Assembly (NCBI GenBank): GCA_047630275.1
Contig: JBLHVN010000002.1
Location: forward strand, 558,001 to 622,000
Direction of reading: 5' to 3'
Source of the DNA: GCA-2720865 sp047630275
GTDB lineage: Bacteria > Bdellovibrionota > Bacteriovoracia > Bacteriovoracales > Bacteriovoracaceae
Length of the DNA: 64,000 bases
Part shown: positions 7,976 through 16,350 of the stretch, one piece after another
How positions within the stretch are numbered: the stretch's first letter is position 1
Layout: each line of letters begins with the position of its first letter
Notes under the pieces: model-generated
Told to the model about the DNA's origin: nothing
The model's database searches: none
What the model saw: only the letters and a program-made list of their open reading frames with translations
Translations under genes and position numbers: made by a program

Positions 7976-8527
7976 ATGAAAACGATTAAATCATCTTCCG
8001 TAAAGGCCTTCACTAAAAAAGCCCTTACTTTAGGATTTACTGCCCTACTCTTAGTAGGCTGCGGGAAATCAGACAAAAAAGCAGACGCCGTAGCACCAGC
8101 AATCAGCCCATTTACTTTTGGAAATGGAACTGGAACTGCAAGTTGCGGTAGCCCAGTTCAGAGAGCCTTTGACTATAATAATGGTCAACTGATTCCAGCT
8201 GGAATTAATGGATCAGCAGTTTACGCTACCTATATAGGTATCGATGCTCAAACTGGTGACACGGCCATGATTAGAGATCATGGTAATAATGTTCTTCAAT
8301 TGATCCTTACCCTTTGTTTAACTGGGGACCCTTCAATTGATAATATGTTACAAGGTGGAACACCTACTATTACAAGCACACTAAGTGTTGATCTCAATGT
8401 GCCTAACAAGGCTCAGTGTCCTGGTAGAATTAACGCCGGTGATGTCCTTTTTGGATATGTGCCAAGTTACCAGTACGGACAGATCCCAGTAGGATCAAGG
8501 TTTCAACCACCACAACAATGTTTATAA
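7976..8527 (+). CDS. Predicted lipoprotein of unknown function (183 aa)
   Basis: The product starts with a basic region and a hydrophobic stretch ending in the lipobox LLVGC, so it should be lipidated at about Cys 29. The mature part is Gly/Asn/Pro-rich, with four further cysteines (CGSP, LTLCLTG, KAQCPG and the terminal PQQCL), suggesting disulfides. I recognise no family. A strong AGGAGAGAG site precedes the ATG, and a good sigma-54-type promoter lies upstream at 7924-7939. Confidence 0.85.
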   Translation: MKTIKSSSVKAFTKKALTLGFTALLLVGCGKSDKKADAVAPAISPFTFGNGTGTASCGSPVQRAFDYNNGQLIPAGINGSAVYATYIGIDAQTGDTAMIRDHGNNVLQLILTLCLTGDPSIDNMLQGGTPTITSTLSVDLNVPNKAQCPGRINAGDVLFGYVPSYQYGQIPVGSRFQPPQQCL

Positions 8528-8572
8528 AATAAAGATTACTACCAAGATGGTAGAATACTCTCTCCCCTCTCC

Positions 8573-8616
8573 AAATAGGATGCAAGGGCGACGAAAGTCA
8601 AACTTGCATTCTATTT
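8573..8616 (+). terminator. Long hairpin with a nested GAAA tetraloop after the lipoprotein gene
   Basis: AAATAGGATGCAAG (8573-8586) pairs over 14 positions with CTTGCATTCTATTT (8603-8616), with one G-U pair. The 16-base loop contains GAC-GAAA-GTC (8590-8599), a small stem capped by a GNRA tetraloop. Only four Ts follow on the plus strand. It lies between two convergent genes and may terminate transcription or stabilise a 3' end. Confidence 0.6.
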
Positions 8617-8640
8617 TGAAAGAGTATGGATTAGAGAAGA

Positions 8641-9378
8641 TTAAAAAAGTGGTGGTTTTTCTTTCTTTAAAACTTTGAGATAGGCCATGATTCCATCAGC
8701 GACGTTCCTAGCATACTCGTCCTGAAAGCTTTCTGAGGTTAATTTCTTTAACTCTCTTGAATTTGAAATAAATCCAATCTCAAGTAAAACAGCAGGTCTT
8801 TTAGTTAAAGCAAGAACATAAAAAAGCCCCGGCTTAAGTCCTCTATCTTTCACTTTAAACTTACTTTTTATACCTTTATTAAAACGGCTATGAATGGCTT
8901 GCCCGAGTCTGCGAGAGCTCTTAGTTGTCCTATCAACAATTAAGTCTGTTAGGATTTGATGGACCACTAGCTCTTGTCCTTTTAAGTTTCTGTTTTCAAT
9001 TGATTCAATTTTTTTTACGGCAGCATCTTTATGATGATCAAGATAATAGGTTTCAAAGCCATTAGCGGACTTTCTGGTACTGGCGTTAACATGGATTGAA
9101 ACAAAGAGATCAGCGCTTAGCTTCTCAGCAATCTCAGCGCGCTTTTCTAGGGAGACTGACTTATCATAGGTTCTAGTTAAATAAACTCTATGCTTTCTAG
9201 AGATTCTCTTTGAAATCTTTTTGGCCAAGGTAAGCGCCAAATCTTTTTCAGAGAACTTCGTATTTGAAAGCTCGCCCTTAGCTCCATCATCTTCACCTCC
9301 ATGACCAGGGTCAAGTAGAATGGTGTACCCAAATAATTGCATGGGGACGAAGAATAGAATTAGTATTTTTTTAATCAT
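8641..9378 (-). CDS. N-acetylmuramoyl-L-alanine amidase (Amidase_3)
   Basis: Zinc enzyme that cuts the bond between MurNAc and the stem peptide. It has 245 residues, with a short signal peptide (about residues 1-17). The catalytic domain begins at once with ILLDPGHGGEDDGA (first zinc histidine), followed by the RKHRVYLTRT strand, SADLFVSIHVNAS (second zinc histidine) and the C-terminal VLLEIGFISNSREL (catalytic glutamate). No separate wall-binding domain is present. It lies 3 bases downstream of the SpoIID-like gene; SpoIID/LytB proteins are known to stimulate amidases of this kind in Firmicutes. Confidence 0.95.
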   Translation of the reverse strand: MIKKILILFFVPMQLFGYTILLDPGHGGEDDGAKGELSNTKFSEKDLALTLAKKISKRISRKHRVYLTRTYDKSVSLEKRAEIAEKLSADLFVSIHVNASTRKSANGFETYYLDHHKDAAVKKIESIENRNLKGQELVVHQILTDLIVDRTTKSSRRLGQAIHSRFNKGIKSKFKVKDRGLKPGLFYVLALTKRPAVLLEIGFISNSRELKKLTSESFQDEYARNVADGIMAYLKVLKKEKPPLF

Positions 9379-9381
9379 AGA

Positions 9382-10575
9382 TTAGTAAAGCTTTATAAGT
9401 TTATGACCAGGAAAGTAGTGTGCCAAAATTTTCTTGAAACCCCAACCGCGATCGGCCAAATCAAGAGCTCCTAACTGGCACATCCCTACACCATGTCCAA
9501 GACCTCTTCCTTCAACCTCGAAGCCTCTGTTTGTTCTTACTAACCTGAAGTTATTAGAGGCCATTGTAAAGCGACCAAAATATCTTCTTACTAAAGGTTT
9601 TTTTAGAACCAAAGGTGTTGAGCCTAAATAAATTTTAAGTGTATTAGAACCTAGGCTATCTTTCATAAGCCTAATATTCTTTAAGTCTTTTGATTTAAAA
9701 CTAATGTGCTTCTTTCTCTTAGCCCACTTTAAAAACTTAATAAACTTGGCCGTTGTAATCTTCTCAGTCCAGTTCTTTTTTCCGTGGGTATTGCAAAATG
9801 GACAAGACACCCCTTTATAACCTTCAACCTTATTTTCCCAAACCGAAGAGGGCATCAAGGTCTTGCCTCCACATTTAGCGTGAAAGAATGTTTCAGTAAG
9901 GTTGCCCTTATCAGTCACTAAGATATAGCCAGCTGTTTCATTAGTTGCAACATCAGTATTCAAGGTAGTCGCAAAGAAGTCCCCACCAACTTGATGCTTC
10001 TCTGAACTCTCTAAATCATAATAGGCTTGATAACCAAGGCTCTTAGAAACTTGTTGAGTGGCCTGTTTATAGATGGCGTAGGTTCTTGCTGCTACGGCCT
10101 GAGCCTTAAGGGCCTCCACTGGCCAAGTTCCGTTCATCTCTTTAGATAAGAGTCCTGAGATATATGAATCAAGATTAACCTCTTGAACCACATCACAAGA
10201 CTCATCTTTTGGGGATGTAACAACATGAAGCCGTCCTTGATACTTAACTTTTCCAAGCGAGACTAAACCAGTCGCGGATGAAACTGAAGCTAAGAGAACA
10301 GGACGAGTGATCTTAGCTTTATTTTTCTTGGTAAAGCTTTGACAGTTAAACCTAATTCTTTTTCGGCCACTAAATTTCTTATGATTGCTATTAACGTGAA
10401 GGGTTCTCTTTAAGTCTGTCCCAGAGATATTTACCTTCTCTAAATTATCACTTATACGAACTTTTATTTTGGGATTAGAAATGGACAAATGCTTATACTT
10501 CGAAGGTCTCAGCCCCGCATAAGATGTTCCCCAAAAGAGGAAGAGAATTAAAACCATTCGCTTTGAAAACACCAC
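9382..10575 (-). CDS. SpoIID/LytB domain exported protein
   Basis: A 397-residue exported protein with a SpoIID domain, which in sporulation and amidase-enhancer proteins acts on or organises peptidoglycan glycan strands. After the signal peptide comes a beta-rich region. The SpoIID core covers about residues 135-385: LDSYISGLLSKEMNGTWPVEALKAQAVAARTYA split over two blocks, then TFFHAKCGGKTLMPSSVW and the C-terminal GRGLGHGVGMCQLGA. The GTG start is preferred because AGGACGG lies 7 bases upstream, while the internal ATG has no ribosome binding site. It forms a pair with the adjacent amidase. Confidence 0.92.
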   Translation of the reverse strand: MVFSKRMVLILFLFWGTSYAGLRPSKYKHLSISNPKIKVRISDNLEKVNISGTDLKRTLHVNSNHKKFSGRKRIRFNCQSFTKKNKAKITRPVLLASVSSATGLVSLGKVKYQGRLHVVTSPKDESCDVVQEVNLDSYISGLLSKEMNGTWPVEALKAQAVAARTYAIYKQATQQVSKSLGYQAYYDLESSEKHQVGGDFFATTLNTDVATNETAGYILVTDKGNLTETFFHAKCGGKTLMPSSVWENKVEGYKGVSCPFCNTHGKKNWTEKITTAKFIKFLKWAKRKKHISFKSKDLKNIRLMKDSLGSNTLKIYLGSTPLVLKKPLVRRYFGRFTMASNNFRLVRTNRGFEVEGRGLGHGVGMCQLGALDLADRGWGFKKILAHYFPGHKLIKLY

Positions 10576-10597
10576 TAACCGTCCTGTCAGTGTAGAT

Positions 10598-10618
10598 TCA
10601 GTCTCTTAATAAGACTGA
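10598..10618 (-). other. Inverted repeat between the UDG-like and SpoIID genes
   Basis: TCAGTCT and AGACTGA (7-bp arms, 7-base spacer) lie in the 96-base gap. There is no T-tract, so this could be an operator for the SpoIID-amidase pair or a weak transcript end. Confidence 0.35.
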
Positions 10619-10671
10619 TAAAATTTTAAACTAGTATAAGAATACATACAAGAGAGCCTATTTCGCACTCT

Positions 10672-11460
10672 TTATTTAGAAATGATCCCTAAGTGATCCA
10701 TTATCTTTTGAAGATCAGTCCATGTTGAACGTTTCATACTCGGATTAATGAGAATCATTTCAGGATTGAAGACGGGAACAATCTTGAATTGCCTTACTTG
10801 ATCGTTCTTATAAGTTAATTCTTTATCAAAGAATTTACCATGAACCATGCTTATGCGCTCTTGCTTGCCTAAAACAAGGTTAGTAGCGACAGCTCCCATA
10901 GGGACCACCACCTCAACTTCTCGCTTTGTTAAATACTCTAAGAAAATTTCTCTCTCACCGGATTCCACAACTAGCTTCTCAAAACTATCACTCTCCATTT
11001 TCATTGCAGAGATCATGCGGTCGAGAAGCTGTTCGCTTGGGGCATTAGAGCGCTCCGCCTCAGGAAGAAGAAGCGCATCAGCTGAATAATTATAAACAAA
11101 GAGCACTTGTAATTTTTTTGAATCTTTTTGAACTTCTAGATCAATGACTTCAGATTTATCTTGGTCCTTTTCGACAACCTTAACTTCGCCACCAGGAAAC
11201 TTAATAGGCCCACCAGTTTCTTTTAATTTATCTTCAGCCAAATTCTTTAGACCTGAGAGGACACTATCCTTCTCTGAAGAAACCGAGGTTTCCACTTGGT
11301 CTTTTATTTCTTCTTTTTTTGGGGATATTACAGGGGCCTTAAGAGGCTCTGAATCGGACTCTAAGGGATTACTACCGTATTCGATATCATCGAGACCACG
11401 GAGCGTATAAACGCTTTTAGATTCTTTTCTCTGTCTTCTAAAAGTATCTTCCCAGTCCAT
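10672..11460 (-). CDS. Uracil-DNA-glycosylase-fold protein, probably catalytically degenerate
   Basis: The C-terminal half (about residues 115-262) resembles family-4-type uracil-DNA glycosylases. VVVPMGAVATNLVLG fits the family's leucine/glycine strand, and KIVPVFNPEMILINPSMKR followed by WTDLQKIM matches the distal motif, but with Asn-Pro in place of the usual His-Pro. The first active motif (GEAPG type) is not recognisable. The N-terminal 110 residues are charged and probably disordered. The ATG at 11460 is chosen because extensions begin with unsupported TTG or weak ATG codons. DNA binding without glycosylase activity is an inference. Confidence 0.5.
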   Translation of the reverse strand: MDWEDTFRRQRKESKSVYTLRGLDDIEYGSNPLESDSEPLKAPVISPKKEEIKDQVETSVSSEKDSVLSGLKNLAEDKLKETGGPIKFPGGEVKVVEKDQDKSEVIDLEVQKDSKKLQVLFVYNYSADALLLPEAERSNAPSEQLLDRMISAMKMESDSFEKLVVESGEREIFLEYLTKREVEVVVPMGAVATNLVLGKQERISMVHGKFFDKELTYKNDQVRQFKIVPVFNPEMILINPSMKRSTWTDLQKIMDHLGIISK

Positions 11461-11603
11461 ATTGATTCCACAAAAAGGCAAGTTTAACCCACGGTAATTT
11501 TGTCCCAACATTCCCATTATTAGGCACTCTTGTAAAGAGCATCGTAAATAACCCGAAAAAGGTATTAGCAACTAACTGTTGATACACCCAAAGGGGGGTC
11601 AAA

Positions 11604-11816
11604 ATGCCTGCAGATTCTGACTACAAATTCGAACACTTTGAAGAATACTTCGGAGATATCGCTCAAGTTAAAAAGATTATTGATGATTGTCCAACTTGTG
11701 GAAGCAAGCTTGTTCACTCTCACCTCTCAGACTATAAGAACTTAATCGTTCAAGAGTCAGCCAGATGTCCCGAATGCGGCGCTGGAAATAAAAAGCTTAT
11801 TCATATTATAAATTAG
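11604..11816 (+). CDS. Small zinc-ribbon protein (70 aa)
   Basis: The product carries two cysteine pairs, CPTC (about residues 29-32) and CPEC (about 54-57), spaced as in zinc ribbons. A basic C-terminal tail KKLIHIIN follows. An acidic/aromatic N terminus (FEHFEEYFGDIAQVKK) precedes the ribbon. A strong GGGGGGT ribosome binding site supports the ATG. No family is recognised. Its stop codon lies inside a palindrome shared with convergent uvrC. Nucleic-acid or protein binding is possible. Confidence 0.8.
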   Translation: MPADSDYKFEHFEEYFGDIAQVKKIIDDCPTCGSKLVHSHLSDYKNLIVQESARCPECGAGNKKLIHIIN

Positions 11817-11837
11817 GACATGACGTCCTAATTTTTA
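11811..11837. terminator. Shared bidirectional palindrome holding both convergent stop codons
   Basis: AATTAGGAC (11811-11819) and GTCCTAATT (11825-11833) form a perfect 9-bp stem with a 5-base loop and a run of Ts on the plus strand. The TAG of the zinc-ribbon gene lies in the left arm and the TAG of uvrC in the right arm, placed symmetrically. It should end the plus transcript and may also end the uvrC transcript. Confidence 0.8.
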
Positions 11838-13660
11838 AGTTCCTTAAAAAGTACCTTAGCTACTTTTTCAGAAACCTCGAAATAGTTTTTTAATTCAAGA
11901 ACAGTGAGCTTTCTCAGTTCATCTTGGGACTTATCTAATTTAATTAATAATTTTTCTTTTGTCTTAGGGCCAATACCCGGAAGCCCATCAAACCAAGTAT
12001 TCAAAGTCTTTTTCTTTTCACCTTTATGGTGAAGAATCCTCGAGAACCTATGAGCCTCATCTCTCATGGAAACAACGATCCTCATCAGAGGAGGATTCTT
12101 AGTTAAGATATAAGGATTAGCTCTTCCTGGAATAATTAGACGCTCTTCAGTTCCCTTCGCTGTTTTTGCTTTAGCAATTCCCACGACAGGGATACTCGAT
12201 TCAAAGTCTTTTAAGACTTCTTGAAACATAGAAACTTGTCCCTTTCCCCCATCTACAATAAAGATATCAGGAAGGTTTCCATTATCCATCCGCCTAGAAA
12301 GGACTTCTTTCATCATGGCAAAGTCATTATTTCCCTCTGGTAATTCTTTTAAATGATAGTGGCGGTATTCTTTTTTAACAGGTTTTCCATCGCGAAAGAC
12401 AATCTGTGATGCCGTCGGAGAGCTTCCCTGGAAGATAGCCACATCATAACATTCGAGAAGAACTGGCCTTTCTTTAAGGCTTAACAAATCTTTTAATTTA
12501 TTCAGTCCGTTATAGATACTATCTTGATTTGTTGTTCTCACCCTTTGGTGTTCTACCGCTTGATCATTGGCGAGCTTAGCAAGCCCTTCATACTTTTTCC
12601 CGGGCGCTTGCACTTTTGTTTTAAAGATTCCCTTAAGAGCTTCTTCAAAAAGCTTATTATTACTAGCTGAAAAGGGGGTGACTATATTATCAGGAAAGCT
12701 ATCATGGGAATTTGAATAGTACTGAAAGAAAAAACCAATTAATTCTTCTTCTAAGTCATCATGGCATTCTACCGTTGGAAAATGAAAATCTTTATGCCCC
12801 AAAAGGATTCCATTTCTTATCATGTAAACGGCCATATCAATTTCAATCGAACCAGGATGGAAGGCCAAGATATCAATATTAGCATCGGGGCTATTAAGCT
12901 CCACATTCTTTTGTTTTGAGAAATCTAAAAACTCTTCTAAGACAGTAATATAGTCCCTGATCTGGGCAGCGTACTCAAATTCTTCATTTTCAGCAGCCTT
13001 GTTCATCCTACCCTTTAGGATCTTTAAACTCTTGGTTCCTTTTCCTCTAAACAAGTTAAGTGCATCGTTAAGATCTCCTTGGTAATCCAAAAAGCTACGT
13101 TTTCCCACACATGGGGCGCTACACTGCTTTATTTGATAAAGAAGACAGGGTTCCTTGCGGCTTTTAAACTCCCTGAGATTGCAATCTCGAAGTTGAAAAG
13201 ACTTTGTCATGATCCTTAAAACTTCAGAGATATTAGAGCCCCAAACAAAGGGGCCAAAGACCTCTATGCCTTTTTTTCTTACCACTCGTCTTTTGTATTC
13301 GAGCCTTGGAAATTCTTCTTTATGATTGATCACAACATAAGGGTAGGACTTATCATCCTTCATAAGGACATTGTATTTAGGAGAATATTTCTTGATCAGG
13401 TTGTTTTCTAAAACAAGTGCTTCCGCTTCTGTTTCCGTTAAAAGAAAATCAAATTCTTTTATATGAGAAACGAGGATCTCTGTTTTTGGAGCTTTGGTGG
13501 ATTGAGTAAAGTAGGTTGTTACCCTGGCCTTTAGATCTTTAGCCTTTCCCACATAGATCACTTGCCCATTCTTTCTCTTCATTAGATAGCATCCAGGCTT
13601 TCTCGGAAGAGTCTTAGCTTTATCTAAAAGCTTTTCTTGAATAGGACCTGATTTACTCAT
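11828..13660 (-). CDS. uvrC: Excinuclease ABC subunit C (UvrC)
   Basis: Nuclease of nucleotide excision repair that makes both incisions around a lesion marked by UvrAB. About 610 residues, the normal length. The N-terminal GIY-YIG domain is clear (GCYLMKRKNGQVIYVGKAKDLKARV in sequence). The cysteine cluster (CNLREF, CLLYQIKQCSAPCVG) is present. The UVR motif lies near residues 205-235, the RNase H-like C-terminal nuclease has ECYDVAIFQGS and DIFIVDGGKGQ, and helix-hairpin-helix motifs end the protein. The ATG at 13660 is preferred over a TTG 15 bases earlier. Neither has a clear ribosome binding site, and the upstream terminator T-run is only 11 bases away. Confidence 0.97.
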   Translation of the reverse strand: MSKSGPIQEKLLDKAKTLPRKPGCYLMKRKNGQVIYVGKAKDLKARVTTYFTQSTKAPKTEILVSHIKEFDFLLTETEAEALVLENNLIKKYSPKYNVLMKDDKSYPYVVINHKEEFPRLEYKRRVVRKKGIEVFGPFVWGSNISEVLRIMTKSFQLRDCNLREFKSRKEPCLLYQIKQCSAPCVGKRSFLDYQGDLNDALNLFRGKGTKSLKILKGRMNKAAENEEFEYAAQIRDYITVLEEFLDFSKQKNVELNSPDANIDILAFHPGSIEIDMAVYMIRNGILLGHKDFHFPTVECHDDLEEELIGFFFQYYSNSHDSFPDNIVTPFSASNNKLFEEALKGIFKTKVQAPGKKYEGLAKLANDQAVEHQRVRTTNQDSIYNGLNKLKDLLSLKERPVLLECYDVAIFQGSSPTASQIVFRDGKPVKKEYRHYHLKELPEGNNDFAMMKEVLSRRMDNGNLPDIFIVDGGKGQVSMFQEVLKDFESSIPVVGIAKAKTAKGTEERLIIPGRANPYILTKNPPLMRIVVSMRDEAHRFSRILHHKGEKKKTLNTWFDGLPGIGPKTKEKLLIKLDKSQDELRKLTVLELKNYFEVSEKVAKVLFKELKN

Positions 13661-13671
13661 AACCAAGCTTA

Positions 13672-13703
13672 ACAAAAAAAAAGGCCCTGATAAACAGGAC
13701 CTT
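13672..13703 (-). terminator. Intrinsic terminator of the glycine-rich protein gene
   Basis: AAGGCCCTG (13681-13689) pairs with CAGGACCTT (13695-13703) over 9 positions, with one G-U pair and a 5-base loop. Nine consecutive Ts follow on the minus strand. It lies immediately upstream of the uvrC start codon. Confidence 0.92.
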
Positions 13704-13733
13704 CTTTACGTTATTCTTTTAAATCTTATTTAA

Positions 13734-15533
13734 TTAGTATCCAAAGCCGCCATAACCACCAACTGAGAAATGTAAGCCTAGGTTGCCAGCTCCGTAAGGA
13801 ACACCGCCGTATCCGTAAGGACTTTGTCCCCCTTGACCGTAACCATAACCGCCATAACCGGCTCCGCCACCGAAGGCCCCACCAGCTTGACCTTGCATTC
13901 CTGCTTGGTAATTAGCACCTGCTCTTCCGTAACTATCATAGATAGCTGACTGCTGTGCTTGACCTGCTTGTAATTGTCCTTGGTATCTTTGAGCTGCAAT
14001 CTGACCTGACTGATTATAGCCTCCGCCAAATCCACCTTGACCACCACCTGGGTAACCACCGATTCCGCCACCTGGATAACCTGGATAACCACCGATTCCA
14101 CCGCCGCCATTAAAGCCGCCGCCACCGTTGAATCCGCCGCCGCCATTAAAGCCGCCGCCACCATTAAAGCCGCCGCCACCTGGGTAACCGGGATAAGGAT
14201 ATCCACCTGTATTTCCAAAATAACCGCCACCTGGGTAACCAAAGCCACCACCAGCGCCTATTCCAATTCCACCATTAATCATTCCTGGACCGCCAAGACC
14301 ACCGCCGATGTTAATTCCACCGCCGAAGCCTCCACCTGGATAGCCAAATCCGCCACCCATGTTTCCGCCAAAACCTCCGCCACCTGGGCATGGAGCTCTA
14401 ATACATTGAACGCCGCCGCCAAAACCGCCGCCTGGGTATCCACCCATTCCGCCGCCAAAGCCGCCACCTGGCATTCCGAAACCACCGCCGATATTAATAC
14501 CGCCGCCCATTCCGAATCCACCTGGGTAACCAGCACCACCGAAGCCACCGCCTCCGTAAGGATAGCCACCAAAGCCTCCGCCAATTCCTATACTAGGAAG
14601 ACCGATATTGATTCCGCCGCCAATTCCGCCGCCCATTCCAGGGTAACCAAATCCACCGCCAAAGCCGCCACCTGGGTAACCACCCATGCCGCCGCCAAAG
14701 CCTCCACCTGGGTAACCAAATCCGCCACCCATGTTTCCGCCAAAACCTCCTCCCATACCAGGGTAGCCAAATCCGCCACCAAAGCCAGGAGTTCCAATTC
14801 CAATATTAATTCCGCCGCCGATTCCGCCGCCCATGCCGCCACCAAAACCTGGTCCGTACATTCCGCCGCCAAATCCTAAGCCAGTACCACCACCGATACC
14901 AAAGCCGCCGCCATAACCGCCGCCGCCGCCCATATAAGGTCCTTGCATTCCACCAATGAATCCACCTGAATAACCGGCTCCCATATAAGGGTTACCAAAT
15001 CCACCGAAACCATTTCCAGCAAGACCGCCCATTCCTGCGAAGCCTCCGCCACCAATTCCAGATCCATTACATGTATCGTTTAGCCCTTGGGCCTGCTCTG
15101 GAAGAATAGGATTTCCTCCACGAGTGATTGAATAATCTAAGTAACTATTGAAGCGGGTAGTACACTCCGTTTGTCCGCGCTCGTAAGCTCCGGCCCAAGC
15201 CTTCTGTCCTTTATACTGGTATCTCGCACCAACATAAGCGGCTCCGAAAAAAGCTAATGGTCCAGCGATGCCTGCGACAACATCCCCCCAGTCCGTTCCT
15301 TTTTCTTCTTGGAATAAACAATCAATACAATCAACCCCGCCTCCTCCGTCAACTCCACCAGCGATCTCAGCTCGTAAACATGCACGGTATTCCGTTGGGT
15401 ATCTATTCTGATTAATGCCACTACAATCATCAAAGCGTTCCGCTTGGGCGCTCTGCGAGTGTACGGCTGCTAAAAGGAAGATAGCATTTAAAACAACTAT
15501 CTTTGAATTCCTTAACCAGTTCATATAATTCAT
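13734..15533 (-). CDS. Exported glycine-rich repeat protein (599 aa)
   Basis: After a signal peptide (cleavage near SQSAQA, residue about 31) comes a short region with four cysteines (DDCSG, YRACL, VDCIDCLF) and a hydrophobic stretch near residues 80-97. Then about 430 residues of imperfect repeats follow, built from GGGFGG, GGFGYPG, GGINIG and GGYPGG units. A block containing VQCIRAPCPGGG interrupts the repeats. The C-terminal 90 residues add Gln/Tyr. The start at 15533 has GGAGAGC upstream and gives the best signal peptide. Glycine/aromatic repeats suggest an adhesive, fibrous or phase-separating surface protein. Long open frames on both strands here are side effects of the repeats. Confidence 0.85.
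   Translation of the reverse strand: MNYMNWLRNSKIVVLNAIFLLAAVHSQSAQAERFDDCSGINQNRYPTEYRACLRAEIAGGVDGGGGVDCIDCLFQEEKGTDWGDVVAGIAGPLAFFGAAYVGARYQYKGQKAWAGAYERGQTECTTRFNSYLDYSITRGGNPILPEQAQGLNDTCNGSGIGGGGFAGMGGLAGNGFGGFGNPYMGAGYSGGFIGGMQGPYMGGGGGYGGGFGIGGGTGLGFGGGMYGPGFGGGMGGGIGGGINIGIGTPGFGGGFGYPGMGGGFGGNMGGGFGYPGGGFGGGMGGYPGGGFGGGFGYPGMGGGIGGGINIGLPSIGIGGGFGGYPYGGGGFGGAGYPGGFGMGGGINIGGGFGMPGGGFGGGMGGYPGGGFGGGVQCIRAPCPGGGGFGGNMGGGFGYPGGGFGGGINIGGGLGGPGMINGGIGIGAGGGFGYPGGGYFGNTGGYPYPGYPGGGGFNGGGGFNGGGGFNGGGGFNGGGGIGGYPGYPGGGIGGYPGGGQGGFGGGYNQSGQIAAQRYQGQLQAGQAQQSAIYDSYGRAGANYQAGMQGQAGGAFGGGAGYGGYGYGQGGQSPYGYGGVPYGAGNLGLHFSVGGYGGFGY
14030..14940 (-). repeat. Degenerate tandem repeats coding for Gly-rich units
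   Basis: Recurrent units of about 18-45 bases, rich in CCGCC and CCACC on the plus strand, encode GGGFGG/GGFGYPG/GGFNGGG modules. The tightest array is at about 14100-14180, where GGFNGGG is repeated four times with nearly identical codons. Base composition is far more GC-rich than the flanks. The array is prone to slippage, so repeat number may vary between strains. Confidence 0.85.
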
Positions 15534-15650
15534 GACTGCTCTCCAATCTACTAACAACGACTTATTTCACTACCTATGCGTTGTAGGTTCTATATCATTC
15601 GTTATTTCGGTACATTTTCGAACAAACTTTAATAAGAAATGGATAAACTA

Positions 15651-15670
15651 CGTAAATAATTGAATTTACG
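15651..15670. promoter_or_regulatory. Inverted repeat in a divergent intergenic region
   Basis: CGTAAAT and ATTTACG form a 7-bp inverted repeat with a 6-base spacer in the 200-base gap between the glycine-rich gene and the gene at 15734. Both genes face away, so the site could be an operator for either. No promoter boxes are assigned. Confidence 0.35.
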
Positions 15671-15733
15671 AGGATAAAAAGCCAATTATTCAAGATTAAT
15701 GCAAAAAGAGCGGCCCTCCACTATACTTTTCAC

Positions 15734-16300
15734 ATGGGTGAACTAACTGAATGGCTCGTCATTATAGGACTTCTTTTTTTGGGTCTTTATACGATGTACA
15801 CAATCAAGAATGAAAAAGACGACTATTTAAAGACGGCCGTCACTTTTGAATTTAATAATCTGAGCTTTTTAATTCCTAAATGGTGGACTCAAACACACTC
15901 AGAGCCTGACTATGTTAGTTTTGAAAGAAAAGACACCCGCTATGATTGGATAGCTAAGTTCTATTTCTTTATCGATGAGACAGGAACTCCCATTGAACAA
16001 CTCTTTAAAGAAAAGATCGTCGAATTAAACCTCATCTTCGATAGGGACTCAGGAGTTATCTACAACCCTACTGACTTTAAAGATAATCCTTATGTTAAAG
16101 AAAACTTAATTGAGATTGTCCGCATTGAAGGAACCGCAACTGAGGATGAAGTCGAACGAGTTTATTTCGATGGAATTCTTTATCGCTTTGTAAAAACTGG
16201 TGAATGTATCTTTTGTTCAAGTCGTAGTGGTGTTCTTAATGGTGGGATTGAGGGGCCGTTTTTTGAAGAGGCTATTTTGAAATTTGGTGTGGTCATTTAG
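15734..16300 (+). CDS. Membrane-anchored hypothetical protein (188 aa)
   Basis: One N-terminal membrane helix (about residues 6-25) is followed by a soluble domain of mixed beta and alpha character, with WWTQTHSEPDYVSFERKD near its start. A cysteine pair, ECIFCSSRSG, is near residue 165. No family is recognised. The ATG has no obvious ribosome binding site. It faces convergently the gene at 16452, with a hairpin cluster between them. Confidence 0.7.
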   Translation: MGELTEWLVIIGLLFLGLYTMYTIKNEKDDYLKTAVTFEFNNLSFLIPKWWTQTHSEPDYVSFERKDTRYDWIAKFYFFIDETGTPIEQLFKEKIVELNLIFDRDSGVIYNPTDFKDNPYVKENLIEIVRIEGTATEDEVERVYFDGILYRFVKTGECIFCSSRSGVLNGGIEGPFFEEAILKFGVVI

Positions 16301-16350
16301 TAAGTAAAATACTTTGCTTGTGTTCTTTTTAAATGGGTCTTGATTTTTTG

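Noticed and set aside
14037..14879. Long plus-strand open frame of 280 codons (Thr/Ala/Ser-rich) opposite the glycine-rich gene
   Set aside because: It is the reverse complement of GGN/CCN repeats. The sense strand has a signal peptide, ribosome site and terminator; this frame has none of them.
13778..15067. Several minus-strand open frames (Ala/Val/Leu-rich) in another frame of the glycine-rich gene
   Set aside because: They arise from repeat periodicity in a shifted frame and have no ribosome binding sites.
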